Below, one piece after another: positions 7,999 through 15,599 of a DNA stretch of 41,519 nt. The stretch comes from Chloroflexota bacterium (GTDB lineage: Bacteria; Chloroflexota; Anaerolineae; Anaerolineales; Anaerolineaceae), in contig JAAYKH010000026.1 of NCBI GenBank assembly GCA_012522475.1, positions 1 to 41,519 on the forward strand, in the 5' to 3' direction. The position numbers were made by a program, and so were the translations under genes. Within the stretch, counting starts at the first letter, position 1. The number at the start of each line of letters is the position of its first letter. Below the pieces are notes generated by a model. The model was given only the letters and a program-made list of their open reading frames with translations, had not been told where the DNA came from and made no database searches.

Positions 7999-9540
7999 TC
8001 AATCTCTGGGCAGAGAAAAACACACCCGCGCACCAGTATCAGTTTTTGCATCCGCCCACATGCGCCCACCATGCGCTTCGACGATCGCCCGCGCCAGGTA
8101 CAATCCCAGGCCGGCGCCTTTGGTCTTTCGGCTGGTATCCTGTGCCCGGTAAAAGCGGTCGAAGATGTGCGGTAGGTCGCCAGTGGCAATTCCCGGGCCG
8201 GCGTCAATCACACAGATCACCACCTGGTCGGGCAGGGTTTGCCCGCTGATGCGAATTTCACCCGCGGGCGCGTATTTGATCGCATTCGAGATCAGGTTGC
8301 TCAATACCTGCTCGATGCGCGATTCGTCCGCCAGTACGATGGGAAAATTCTGGTCAATATCGATCACAATGCGGTGCACATCCGACTGCACCTGGAAGCG
8401 CTCGGCCAGGCGCTGCGCCAGCAGGTAGAGATTCGCGTCCGCCTTTTTCATATGCACACCGTTCATCTGCAGCCGGTTAGCTTCCAGCAGGTTTTCAATC
8501 AAATCTGTCAGGCGATCGGTCTCTTCTTCAATCACCTGCAAGCTGCTGTTCATGACCTCACTACCCCACTGCACATCGTCACGCCGTAAGGTGCTGACAT
8601 AGCCTTTGATCAACGCCACCGGCGTCTTCAGCTCGTGGCTGATGATGGAAACGAACTCGCTTTTAAGTTCATCTGCCTGCCGGAAACGGGTGATGTCTCG
8701 CACCGTGACAATTGTGCTGATCAGGGTACCATCCATCGAGATGAGCGGGGCATAGGTAATGCCCACCGGCAGAGGCGGCTGTCCACCGGAGCGTTCAAGA
8801 TCGCCCTCCACATACAGGTGAGCCTGCGGTGAGAGCGGCCAGCCCCCAGCCTCGGCCTTCTCGAGGGTGATCCCGTTAGGCGGTTTGGCCCAGCGGATTA
8901 CGTCTTCATGGCTCAGGGCCTGCAGTTGGGCCTGCGTCAGACCGAACAGGCGGGCAAAGGCCGCATTGGTGCGTTCGATAGCGCGGTCGGGGCTGAGGAT
9001 CAGGATCCCGTCTGCCGCTGAATCGAGCATCGCGTCGGTGCGCTGTTTTTCCCGGTTAACCTCGGTATACAGCCTTGCATTGCGCACCGCGATGGCAGCC
9101 TGATTGGCAAAACTGGAGAGCAGCGAGCGGTCATTGGCTGAAAAAACGCCCTGGTAATTACGGAAGATGTAGATAAAGCCAGTCACCTCACGCTGGGCAA
9201 TCAACGGCAGCCCAACAGCCGAAAGCGTGCCCATGCTGATCTGATGCAGCAGCTGGTTAAGCTCGGAGAGCTGTAAGTTCGACGGTTCCTGGGTAGGTGG
9301 AATTTTCTCAAGCCAGGTGTTCAGATAGCGCTGAATAGCTTCCGGTAACCCATCGGCGACAGCTAAAAACCAGCGCGCCTGTTGGTTGCTGAGGGCAATA
9401 AAACCGGCGTGCCCGGCCAGCATTTCAATAGCATATTTCAGGATGCGTCCTAAAAGCTTGTCGAGGTCCAGCTCTTCGGTCAGCGCACGCGAGATTTCCA
9501 GTAGATAATCGCGCTGGCGTACACGGATGTCGGGTAACAT
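7999..9540 (-). CDS. Sensor histidine kinase with GAF and PAS domains
   Basis: A 513-aa apparently cytoplasmic kinase; no membrane segment is visible. Residues about 10-160 form a GAF-type sensor domain and about 165-290 a PAS domain (MLDSAADGILILSPD...RDITRF). The HisKA box SEFVSIISHELKTPVA carries phospho-acceptor His302. The HATPase domain has the N box SNLISNAIKYAP (Asn419), DAGPGIATGDLPHIFDRF and the G2 box KGAGLGLYLARAIVEAHGG. No response regulator gene is adjacent, so its partner is elsewhere. Downstream on the same strand is the ABC exporter, which could be co-transcribed. A TAAAAT box (9547-9552) sits 6 nt before the ATG without a Shine-Dalgarno. Confidence 0.93.
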   Translation of the reverse strand: MLPDIRVRQRDYLLEISRALTEELDLDKLLGRILKYAIEMLAGHAGFIALSNQQARWFLAVADGLPEAIQRYLNTWLEKIPPTQEPSNLQLSELNQLLHQISMGTLSAVGLPLIAQREVTGFIYIFRNYQGVFSANDRSLLSSFANQAAIAVRNARLYTEVNREKQRTDAMLDSAADGILILSPDRAIERTNAAFARLFGLTQAQLQALSHEDVIRWAKPPNGITLEKAEAGGWPLSPQAHLYVEGDLERSGGQPPLPVGITYAPLISMDGTLISTIVTVRDITRFRQADELKSEFVSIISHELKTPVALIKGYVSTLRRDDVQWGSEVMNSSLQVIEEETDRLTDLIENLLEANRLQMNGVHMKKADANLYLLAQRLAERFQVQSDVHRIVIDIDQNFPIVLADESRIEQVLSNLISNAIKYAPAGEIRISGQTLPDQVVICVIDAGPGIATGDLPHIFDRFYRAQDTSRKTKGAGLGLYLARAIVEAHGGRMWADAKTDTGARVCFSLPRD

Positions 9541-9858
9541 GGTTTCATTTTAACGCAGTTTCTTCAGAATGTAAGGGAAGGGGGCAGGAGTATTGTGTTG
9601 ATGACCCTGCCAGCAGTAATTTTTACAAATTAATGTCGTTTTTAAGCTTGGAGACAACTCGTATCGCGCCGCGCAGCCAGGGTTTGACATGACCTATGAA
9701 ACCGCCCAATAATTATTTGTAGCTTGCATGGCCCGTACGGACGAACCTCTCCATCCACCCATATGCTGCTTCCCGGCAGGAAAAGAGCTTCATGCTGGTC
9801 TCGTGGTCACTGCATGATCTGCAGCCATTCACCACTCATCACAAGTATAATCAACCCC

Positions 9859-10539
9859 ATGCCAGACCTGCCGTCTATCTCGCAGATCATTCGCTCCAAG
9901 CGCAAATCCTTCAGCCTGGAAGTCCAGCCCGACGGTCAGCTGATTGTACGCGCGCCGCGCGCCGCCACTCAGGCAGATATTAACACCATCGTCGCCCAAA
10001 AAGCCAGCTGGATTGCCAGAGCACGGGCGCGCCAGGCGTCTCACGCACAACTTTACCCGCCCAAAACCTTCACTCCCGGTGAAAAATTCTGGTACCTGGG
10101 GCAGCAGTATCCTTTGCACCTGGTTGAGCGCCGCCATCCCCTGCTAAGCCTGAACGGGGCCTTCACCCTCGCCCATCACGCACAGGCAGGGGCTAAAAAA
10201 GCCTTCATCGCCTGGTACCGGGCGCAAACCCGCCAGAACGTCCAGCGTCTGATTGCAAAATATCAAGCGCAACACGGCTTCAAGGTCAACGCGCTGCGCA
10301 TCACCAGCGCCCGTACCCGTTGGGGGAGCTGTTCGGGCAAGGGCAACCTGAACTTCACCTACCGACTGTGCATGGCCCCGCCCGAGGTGATGGAATACGT
10401 CGTCGTCCACGAACTGGCCCACCTGCGCGTTCCCAATCACAGCCGCACCTTTTGGGCCGAGGTCGCCCGGCTCTACCCGCGCTATCAGCATGCCCGCGCC
10501 TGGCTTAAGCAACACGGACATCTGCTTACGCTGGACTGA
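9859..10539 (+). CDS. YgjP/DUF45-type zinc metallopeptidase
   Basis: A 226-aa protein of the M48-related YgjP-like (DUF45) family. The metal-binding helix is VVHELAHLRVPNHSRTFW: HELAH plus the downstream His of NHS. The conserved RTRWGSCSGKGNLNFTYRL segment precedes it. The N-terminal IIRSKRKSFSLEVQPDG is typical of the family start. The frame extends upstream to a TTG at 9724, but only the ATG at 9859 gives the family length. TATAAT (9846-9851) lies 7 nt before that ATG with no Shine-Dalgarno. The cellular substrate of the family is unclear. The gene ends convergently with pepF. Confidence 0.88.
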   Translation: MPDLPSISQIIRSKRKSFSLEVQPDGQLIVRAPRAATQADINTIVAQKASWIARARARQASHAQLYPPKTFTPGEKFWYLGQQYPLHLVERRHPLLSLNGAFTLAHHAQAGAKKAFIAWYRAQTRQNVQRLIAKYQAQHGFKVNALRITSARTRWGSCSGKGNLNFTYRLCMAPPEVMEYVVVHELAHLRVPNHSRTFWAEVARLYPRYQHARAWLKQHGHLLTLD

Positions 10540-10569
10540 TAGCCTATCTCAGGAAATCAAATTAAAATC

Positions 10570-10597
10570 GCAGCGACGCTCAATTGGGCGTCGCTGC
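10570..10597 (-). terminator. Hairpin between convergent metallopeptidase genes
   Basis: Perfect 10-bp stem GCAGCGACGC (10570-10579) / GCGTCGCTGC (10588-10597). On the minus strand it is followed by the T-rich GATTTTAATTTGATTT, so it probably ends the pepF transcript. Confidence 0.65.
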
Positions 10598-10630
10598 CTG
10601 CTAGAATAATATGTCGCCTGATGACTGCGT

Positions 10631-12427
10631 CTAAAGTTCGCAATAGCGGTCTACCCGCTGCGCAACCACCGCCAGGCTGTTTGTCCAGAAATCTTTCGAG
10701 CGCAGATCAATGCCAAAGCGGGCGGCCAGGTCAGCAGCCGGCGCTTCGCCCGTGCTGGCCAGCAGTTGCTTATAATCCGGAATAAAGTCCGCACCCCGCT
10801 GCTGGTAGATGGCGTACAAACCCACCCCAAACAACATTCCAAAGGCATAAGGGAAGTTATAAAACGAGAGCCCAGCCGAATAATAGTGCGGTTTCCAGGT
10901 CCACATGAATTTATGCCGATAAGCCGGGTCCAAACCCTCGCCATAGGTCTGTGCCTGTGCATCTTCCATGATCTCGCAAAGCTCGTCGGCGCTCAATTCG
11001 GCATTAACGCGGCGATCGAAAACCTCTTTTTCAAACAAAAAGCGCGAGTAAATATCCACAATCACCTGCGAATCGCCGATCAGCGCGGTCTCCAGCAGCG
11101 CCAGTTCCTCCTGCGGGTCTTTGATCGTCTCCATAATCGCGTTAAACATGATCGTCTCACACATAATCGACGCGGTCTCCGCCATGGTCATCGGCGTCTG
11201 CGCCTGCAGCAACGTCTTGCCAGCCTGATACATATTATAGGTGTGATACCCATGACCCAGCTCATGTGCCAGGGTCATCACCTGGTCCAACGAGCCATCA
11301 AAATTTAATAAGATACGCGATTCCTTCACCCCTGGCACAGGCATACAGAACGCACCGCCCCGTTTGCCCTCGCGTTGTTCGGCATCGATCCAGCGGTTTT
11401 CAAAGGCCGTGCGGGCAAAATCTTTCAGGTCAGGCGAGAATTTTTCGAAATTCTTCTGGATGAACGCCGCTGCGTCATCAAAACTGAAATTTTTTTCCAG
11501 CTTGCCAACCGGCGCAAACAGGTTCCACCACGGCAGTGCCTCGCTCCCAAAACGGGCTGCCTTGGCTTTAAAATAACGTCTGAAGGTGGGGAAAGAATCT
11601 TGCATGGCCACCATCATCACATCGAGGGTTTCACGGTCGATGCGCGCCTGGTCTATCGGCGCGTGCAGGGCGTCGACACGGCCGCGATGCTTATTGAGCG
11701 TGTTCACCCAGCCCTTAATCCCGTTCATGCTGGCTGCCAAGGGCTCTTTGACGGATTCCCAGGCCCCAAACTCGGCGTCGTAAGCCCGTTTGCGCACATC
11801 CTCATCGGGGTGAAAGTACAGGTTAATCAGAGCCGGCATCGGTAAGGTCTGGGACTCACCATCAAGTTCGAACTCAACCGATTTTTGCGAGGTCACCGTC
11901 CCTTGCAGTTTCGACCACGCTCCCGCTGACGAAAGGTGTAGTTCGCTGGTCAGGATCTCTTTTTCTTCACTCATCAAGTATTGGCTTTGATCCGCAATTT
12001 CCATCAAAGGAAAGGCATGCTCGCCGGCGCTGTGGCCCAGCTCTAACACTTCGGGCAAAACCGAACGCAGCCGGCCCAGCTTGCTTTCCAGAACCACATT
12101 CACCTTCTGAAACTCAACCATCACCTGGTCAAATTGTGAATCCATCCGCATGGCCGTCTGGTTATAGGAATCCGTGGCAATAAAGGAATGCAAATAAGCA
12201 CCGATGGTGCTGCCTTTTTCAAGCAGAAGATTAACCTGATCCACCAGGGCGCTGATGGCTACGTTGAGCGTTTCTGCCGGGCTGTGCTCATCCAGTGCAG
12301 ATAGTTCCTGCTCAAAAAACAGGCGCAACGCTTCTATCTTCTCTTTTACCCACTCGATATCTCTGGCCAATTCTGGTGAATCGAGTCCGGGGTAAACATT
12401 TGTAAGGTCCCAACGTGGGGGTGTCAT
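10631..12427 (-). CDS. pepF: Oligoendopeptidase F (M3 family)
   Basis: A 598-aa zinc oligopeptidase, the usual length for PepF. The active-site helix is TLAHELGHGYHTYN (HELGH), with the downstream zinc-ligand Glu in MAETASIMCE. N-terminal TPPRWDLTNVYPGLDSPE is typical of the family. I choose the ATG at 12427 because AAAGGAG lies 5 nt upstream; 23 further in-frame codons exist but have no support. It probably degrades cytoplasmic peptides of roughly 6-20 residues. The leader is unusual: it carries a duplicated promoter, a stub of the DUF2807 gene and the tail of the PHP gene (12489-12579). A decayed second copy of the first 43 codons lies at 14475-14599 on the opposite strand. Confidence 0.93.
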   Translation of the reverse strand: MTPPRWDLTNVYPGLDSPELARDIEWVKEKIEALRLFFEQELSALDEHSPAETLNVAISALVDQVNLLLEKGSTIGAYLHSFIATDSYNQTAMRMDSQFDQVMVEFQKVNVVLESKLGRLRSVLPEVLELGHSAGEHAFPLMEIADQSQYLMSEEKEILTSELHLSSAGAWSKLQGTVTSQKSVEFELDGESQTLPMPALINLYFHPDEDVRKRAYDAEFGAWESVKEPLAASMNGIKGWVNTLNKHRGRVDALHAPIDQARIDRETLDVMMVAMQDSFPTFRRYFKAKAARFGSEALPWWNLFAPVGKLEKNFSFDDAAAFIQKNFEKFSPDLKDFARTAFENRWIDAEQREGKRGGAFCMPVPGVKESRILLNFDGSLDQVMTLAHELGHGYHTYNMYQAGKTLLQAQTPMTMAETASIMCETIMFNAIMETIKDPQEELALLETALIGDSQVIVDIYSRFLFEKEVFDRRVNAELSADELCEIMEDAQAQTYGEGLDPAYRHKFMWTWKPHYYSAGLSFYNFPYAFGMLFGVGLYAIYQQRGADFIPDYKQLLASTGEAPAADLAARFGIDLRSKDFWTNSLAVVAQRVDRYCEL

Positions 12428-12488
12428 AAGGTCTCCTTTCGAGTCAATCAAAAAAATAAGGTTGGTTTTTCCAGATTCAAAAATGTCA

Positions 12489-12504
12489 TCAGGCACGGTT
12501 GATT
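12489..12504 (-). repeat. Recombination junction: DUF2807 stub joined to copied PHP-gene tail
   Basis: On the minus strand the DUF2807-like sequence runs into AATCAACC (12497-12504) and continues as GTGCCTGA, exactly as at the 3' end of the PHP gene (14399-14414). AATCAACC occurs in both parents: 14399-14406 in the PHP gene and 14926-14933 in DUF2807. It therefore looks like the 8-bp microhomology at which the two were joined. Confidence 0.8.
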
Positions 12505-12525
12505 CAGTTGAATTTCCTATTTCAT
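12497..12525 (-). pseudogene. 5' stub of a DUF2807 gene copy
   Basis: Reads ATG AAA TAG then EIQLNQP, against MRQEIQLNQP in the intact gene at 14905. Codon 3 is a stop and the copy ends at the junction after about 10 codons. The upstream sequence through the promoter is also homologous, so this is a truncated duplicate rather than chance similarity. Confidence 0.8.
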
Positions 12526-12720
12526 CCAGTTACCCTCTGTTTCTAACAGCTCCATACCTTGATGGGAACGATTATATCACAAACTAAATAAAAATACGTA
12601 TAATATCATAATATCTTAATAACTCACCAATATTTATAAAGAATATCAAATGAATCTTTATAATAATTGATGATCAATATTATGAAAGCAGAAGAGGGAG
12701 AGCCGTCTGCGATTATTCAG
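12505..12720 (-). repeat. Left copy of the duplicated promoter block
   Basis: Read on the minus strand, this AT-rich block matches 14700-14925 on the plus strand at roughly 85% identity by eye across the promoter core, with few gaps. It runs from the 3' end of the 133-aa gene (GAATAATCGCAG) through the -10 box to the first codons of DUF2807. Confidence 0.85.
12571..12579 (-). promoter_or_regulatory. Captured extended -10 box upstream of pepF
   Basis: TGATATAAT on the minus strand, the counterpart of TGGTATAAT (14852-14860) in front of DUF2807. Transcription from here would give pepF a leader of about 135 nt containing a two-codon open frame (Met-Lys-stop). Confidence 0.55.
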
Positions 12721-13114
12721 CAGGCAGGTAAATTAAATGCTCCCAAACCGATTTCGCCCAGGCCAGGTCGTCTGGGTTATCCAAATAGAAGGCGATTTGC
12801 AGGCAGGAGTCATCACTGGCGGTAAAGGTATATAGCGAGAGGCGCTTTTTGTCATCCCGGGTGGTGTGAATGTGGGTGTATCCTAAACCAACAATCCCTC
12901 CCTTGGTTGAGACCAGGGTCTCCAGGGCGTCTGCGGGCATTTTTTCCTGAATCTGAGCCAACAAGGTGAGTTTGTCCGTTTCTGCTGGCAATCGAAAGGG
13001 CACCGTGATAATTGTGATCCCCGTTTTCCAAAAGATGAGCTCGCCTTCTTCCACCCTGCTGTCGAAATCTTCGGGAAGGTCAATCAGCCATTCTTTTGTG
13101 ATTTGAAACGCCAT
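12713..13114 (-). CDS. Small protein of unknown function (133 aa)
   Basis: I do not recognise the family. The protein is soluble, acidic, without signal peptide or membrane segment, and reads as an alternating alpha/beta domain (ITIITVPFRLP, KKRLSLYTFTASDD, SCLQIAFYLDNPDDLAWA). The ATG at 13114 is preceded by AAAGGA at good spacing. A degraded copy of its C-terminal third lies at 14600-14718 upstream of the DUF2807 promoter, so ancestrally this gene sat directly in front of DUF2807. It may therefore work with that protein. An intact frame next to a degraded copy suggests this copy is the maintained one. Confidence 0.75.
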   Translation of the reverse strand: MAFQITKEWLIDLPEDFDSRVEEGELIFWKTGITIITVPFRLPAETDKLTLLAQIQEKMPADALETLVSTKGGIVGLGYTHIHTTRDDKKRLSLYTFTASDDSCLQIAFYLDNPDDLAWAKSVWEHLIYLPAE

Positions 13115-13247
13115 AAGTTCCTTTCTGAGCGCGGATCGGATGTGTTTGCATCCTGCGGCAGGTTCATACTATAATCAGGTGGTGTTTATTATACCTGCAG
13201 GGCTGACTGCTGATGAACGCTCTATGGACTATGGAAGAAGGCCTGAA

Positions 13248-13484
13248 ATGTTTACCGACCCTGACGGGTCGATCGAGCACTTTGAATGGGGTTTATTTCA
13301 GGTCAACGGCCAATCTCACCGCGCCGATGGAGAGGGTATCGGTAAAGATATTGGCATCATCGCAGGAGCTGTATACGCGTGGAAAGGACGTCAGAGCTTT
13401 AACCACCTGACGCGCCAGGGTGTGGCGGTAAGTTTTTGGGCATGGCACGTGTTAAATGCCGTAAAGTGGACGATGCGTTCCTGA
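13248..13484 (+). CDS. Short Mth938-like domain protein, possibly truncated
   Basis: 78 aa from the ATG at 13248. The stretch IEHFEWGLFQVNG...GEGIGKDIGIIAGAVYAW resembles the start of Mth938/AAMDC-like domains (fold of unknown function, normally about 110-125 aa). After Trp the similarity fades: where the family has a Gly-rich VIGTGxxG segment, this has SFWAWHVLNAVKW, and the frame stops soon after. It is either a divergent short member or a decaying gene. The frame is also open upstream to 13140, but that part looks non-coding. It lies between the divergent 133-aa gene and the PHP gene, inside the rearranged region. Confidence 0.42.
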   Translation: MFTDPDGSIEHFEWGLFQVNGQSHRADGEGIGKDIGIIAGAVYAWKGRQSFNHLTRQGVAVSFWAWHVLNAVKWTMRS

Positions 13485-13523
13485 TAGAAACGAAGCGAAA
13501 AGAAAAAGGAAATTTGAGGTACT

Positions 13524-14414
13524 ATGGCGACAATTGATTTACACATTCATTCCAATTACAGTTCTGATGGAGAATTTCCACCGGCACAACTGGTTGAATT
13601 TTGTCTGGCAGCCGGGTTAACACATGCGGCCGTCGCAGATCATAACACCGCGAGGGCAGTCGACGAGACGCTTCAGGCTGCCACAGGGACACCGCTGATC
13701 ATCATCCCGGCAATTGAAATGAATGTTGTTTACAACGGGCTTGGCTTGCACATGCTTGGCTATGGCATTGACCACCATGCCGAGATTTTTAATGAAATTG
13801 CAGAGGATATTCGCCTTCAGGATCAGGCGAACTCTGCAAAAATGTTGCGCTTGGTACGGCAATTGGGGATTGAATTTGACGATGCGCTGATTGAAAGCCT
13901 GGCAGTTGATGGGATCGTGATTGCTGAAACAATCGCTGAGGCAGCCTTGCAGTTTGACGCCAAAGGTGAGAATCCGCTTTTGGACCCCTACCGCGCCGGT
14001 GGGCACCGGAGCGATAATCCTTATGTAAATTTCTACTGGGATTACTGTGCGCAGGGGAAGCCTGCCCACGTGCCCGTGGACTATATTACGCTTGAACAGG
14101 GGCTTGAGGTCATCCGCGCCAATCACGGCGTTCCTATCCTGGCGCATCCTGGTCAGCAGTTGAATGAAAACAAATCTCTGCTGGAGGAAATCGTTGCGCA
14201 GGGCGTTGATGGGCTGGAGGTTTACAGCAGTTATCACACCCGTGAGCAGGAGCATTTCTATCGTGATGCCGCCCTGGAACTGGGGATTTTGATGACCTGC
14301 GGCAGCGATTTTCATGGAAAGACCAAGAAAAGCATTCTGGTGGGTGGGACGGAGTGTGAAGGTCAGGAAGCACAAATTATTGACGCATTGCTGGAAAAAA
14401 TCAACCGTGCCTGA
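13524..14414 (+). CDS. PHP-domain metal-dependent phosphoesterase
   Basis: A 296-aa protein of the PHP family (TrpH/YciV-like, which includes nucleoside 3',5'-bisphosphate and RNA 5' phosphatases). Metal ligands are visible: DLHIHSNYSSDGE (His7, His9, Asp15), AVADHNTA, IPAIEMN, ILAHPGQ, YSSYHT and CGSDFHGK. Length is normal. No other domain is attached, which rules out a polymerase-associated PHP. The last codons (INRA, stop) also occur as a copy in front of pepF (12489-12504), so the 3' end was one breakpoint of the local duplication. Substrate not determined. Confidence 0.88.
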   Translation: MATIDLHIHSNYSSDGEFPPAQLVEFCLAAGLTHAAVADHNTARAVDETLQAATGTPLIIIPAIEMNVVYNGLGLHMLGYGIDHHAEIFNEIAEDIRLQDQANSAKMLRLVRQLGIEFDDALIESLAVDGIVIAETIAEAALQFDAKGENPLLDPYRAGGHRSDNPYVNFYWDYCAQGKPAHVPVDYITLEQGLEVIRANHGVPILAHPGQQLNENKSLLEEIVAQGVDGLEVYSSYHTREQEHFYRDAALELGILMTCGSDFHGKTKKSILVGGTECEGQEAQIIDALLEKINRA

Positions 14415-14474
14415 TGGCGCTTTTGAATCAGGAAAAACCAGCCCTATTTTCCGATTGACGCGAAAAGAGGCTTT

Positions 14475-14599
14475 ATAACACCCCCTCGTTGGGGCCCTGC
14501 AAGTGTTTAGTGTTTACCCCGAGCTCGATTCGCCAGGATTGGCTCGGGGCATCAAGTGGGCAAAAGAGAAAATAGAAACATTGCACCTGTTTTCTTGAG
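14475..14599 (+). pseudogene. Remnant of pepF 5' end
   Basis: Translates as ITPPRWGPASV-stop and, after a frame change, VYPELDSPGLARGIKWAKEK..., against MTPPRWDLTNVYPGLDSPELARDIEWVKEK in intact pepF. The start codon has become ATA. A 7-bp tandem duplication (GTGTTTA at 14503-14509 and 14510-14516) shifts the frame, and a later TGA ends it. Homology to the pepF leader extends upstream to the PHP stop codon. Confidence 0.88.
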
Positions 14600-14718
14600 C
14601 ACAAACGACCCGCCCGGGATAACAAAAAACGCCTCTCGCCAGATGCCTTTGCCGCCAGCAAAGCCCCCTGCCTGCAAATTACCTTTCATTTGGATAACTC
14701 GCGCGACCAGCCGAATAA
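14600..14718 (+). pseudogene. Remnant of the 3' end of the 133-aa gene
   Basis: In one frame it reads RDNKKRLSPDAFAAS and CLQITFHLDNSRDQ, against RDDKKRLSLYTFTAS and CLQIAFYLDNPDDL in the intact protein encoded at 12713-13114. About 43 nt corresponding to the C-terminal residues are deleted before GCCGAATAA. The remnant abuts the pepF remnant, so the middle of that duplicate was lost. Confidence 0.85.
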
Positions 14719-14851
14719 CCGCAGGCAGCTCCCCTCTTCAACTTTCATAATATCGGTTATTAATTATTACAAAGAACTATTTGATATTCTTTATAAATTC
14801 TGAGGAGTTATTGAGATATTATGATATTATACGTGTTTTTATTTAATTTTA

Positions 14852-14860
14852 TGGTATAAT
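14852..14860 (+). promoter_or_regulatory. Extended -10 promoter of the DUF2807 gene
   Basis: TGGTATAAT, an extended -10 element, about 45 nt before the start codon, in a very AT-rich stretch (14740-14860). There is no convincing -35 box. The element is conserved in the duplicate at 12571-12579. Confidence 0.65.
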
Positions 14861-14904
14861 CGTTTCCATAAAGGTATAGGCGACTAGAAACAGAGGACAA
14901 CCGG

Positions 14905-15570
14905 ATGAGACAAGAAATTCAACTGAATCAACCTTTTTCCAAAGTCAGATGCAGGGATATCGGCACGCTGATCTTGACCCAGGGCGATCAACCCTCACTG
15001 ACCGTAGAAGCCGATGAGGAGCTTCTCGCAAAGCTGGTCGCAGAAGTGCGCGGCGACAGCCTGTTCTTAGGCCTTGATGAGGACTGGTTCGCCCAGTTCG
15101 GAAAGATGTTTTCATCAATCTTTACCGAGCCCGATCGGAAAATCACCTATCATCTCACCGTGACTGATTTAGACCAAATCCACATCAGCGGGAAAATGGA
15201 CCTGGCATGCGATACCTTCAAAGCCAGGGATCCCAAACTGCAGATCTCGGGGTTGGGCCAATTGAGCTTTGGTCATTTAGAGTGCACCAACCTTAAAGTG
15301 TCCATCAGCGGTCGGGGTGAATTTTCAGGGGCGGGTTGGGCTGAACATCAATCTATCCATATTTCAGGCTCCGGTGAGTATAAAACCCCGCATCTTGCCA
15401 GCCAAACCGCCCAAATTGTAATTTCTGGCCAGGGCAACGCCACCTTGCGGGTTGAGGAGAGCCTCGATATTACCATCTCTGGTATGGGCAAGGTGCATTA
15501 CTACGGGCAGCCGAAAATGCGCCAGGTGATCAGCGGCATGGGAAAAACAAAAAGGTTGAATGATCAATGA
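14905..15570 (+). CDS. DUF2807 / putative adhesin head (GIN) domain protein
   Basis: A 221-aa protein built of repeated beta-strand turns with the hallmark pattern ISGxGxxxxxxL: HISGKMDLAC, ISGLGQLSFG, ISGRGEFSGA, ISGSGEYKTP, ISGQGNATLR, ISGMGKVHYY. This is the DUF2807 (head GIN) beta-helix family. Most members are exported, but here there is no signal peptide or membrane segment, so it is either cytoplasmic or leaves by an unknown route. AGAGG precedes the ATG at 8 nt spacing. The pentapeptide-repeat membrane protein gene follows 29 nt downstream and may be co-transcribed. A truncated duplicate of promoter plus first codons lies at 12497-12720. Confidence 0.85.
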   Translation: MRQEIQLNQPFSKVRCRDIGTLILTQGDQPSLTVEADEELLAKLVAEVRGDSLFLGLDEDWFAQFGKMFSSIFTEPDRKITYHLTVTDLDQIHISGKMDLACDTFKARDPKLQISGLGQLSFGHLECTNLKVSISGRGEFSGAGWAEHQSIHISGSGEYKTPHLASQTAQIVISGQGNATLRVEESLDITISGMGKVHYYGQPKMRQVISGMGKTKRLNDQ

Positions 15571-15599
15571 AAATTCGATAAAATAATAAGGGAGGCGTT

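Larger units (their letters stand above)
14415..14904 (+). other. Intergenic region made of decayed gene copies
   Basis: The 490 bases between the PHP and DUF2807 genes hold, in order: a copy of the pepF leader (14415-14474), a broken pepF 5' end (14475-14599), a broken 3' end of the 133-aa gene (14600-14718), and the DUF2807 promoter block. No intact gene is visible here. Confidence 0.8.

Noticed and set aside
12600-12712. AT-rich stretch as a possible replication origin or attachment site
   Set aside because: It is one copy of the duplicated DUF2807 promoter block; no DnaA boxes or integrase gene are seen.
13213-13410. 65-codon frame overlapping the Mth938-like gene
   Set aside because: The alternative frame gives the recognisable Mth938-like sequence; this one shows no family features.
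13617-14375. 252-codon antisense frame across the PHP gene
   Set aside because: The sense strand encodes a protein with all PHP metal motifs; the antisense product has no recognisable features.
14556-14750. 64-codon plus-strand frame in the PHP-DUF2807 gap
   Set aside because: It crosses the two gene remnants in a frame unrelated to either parent.
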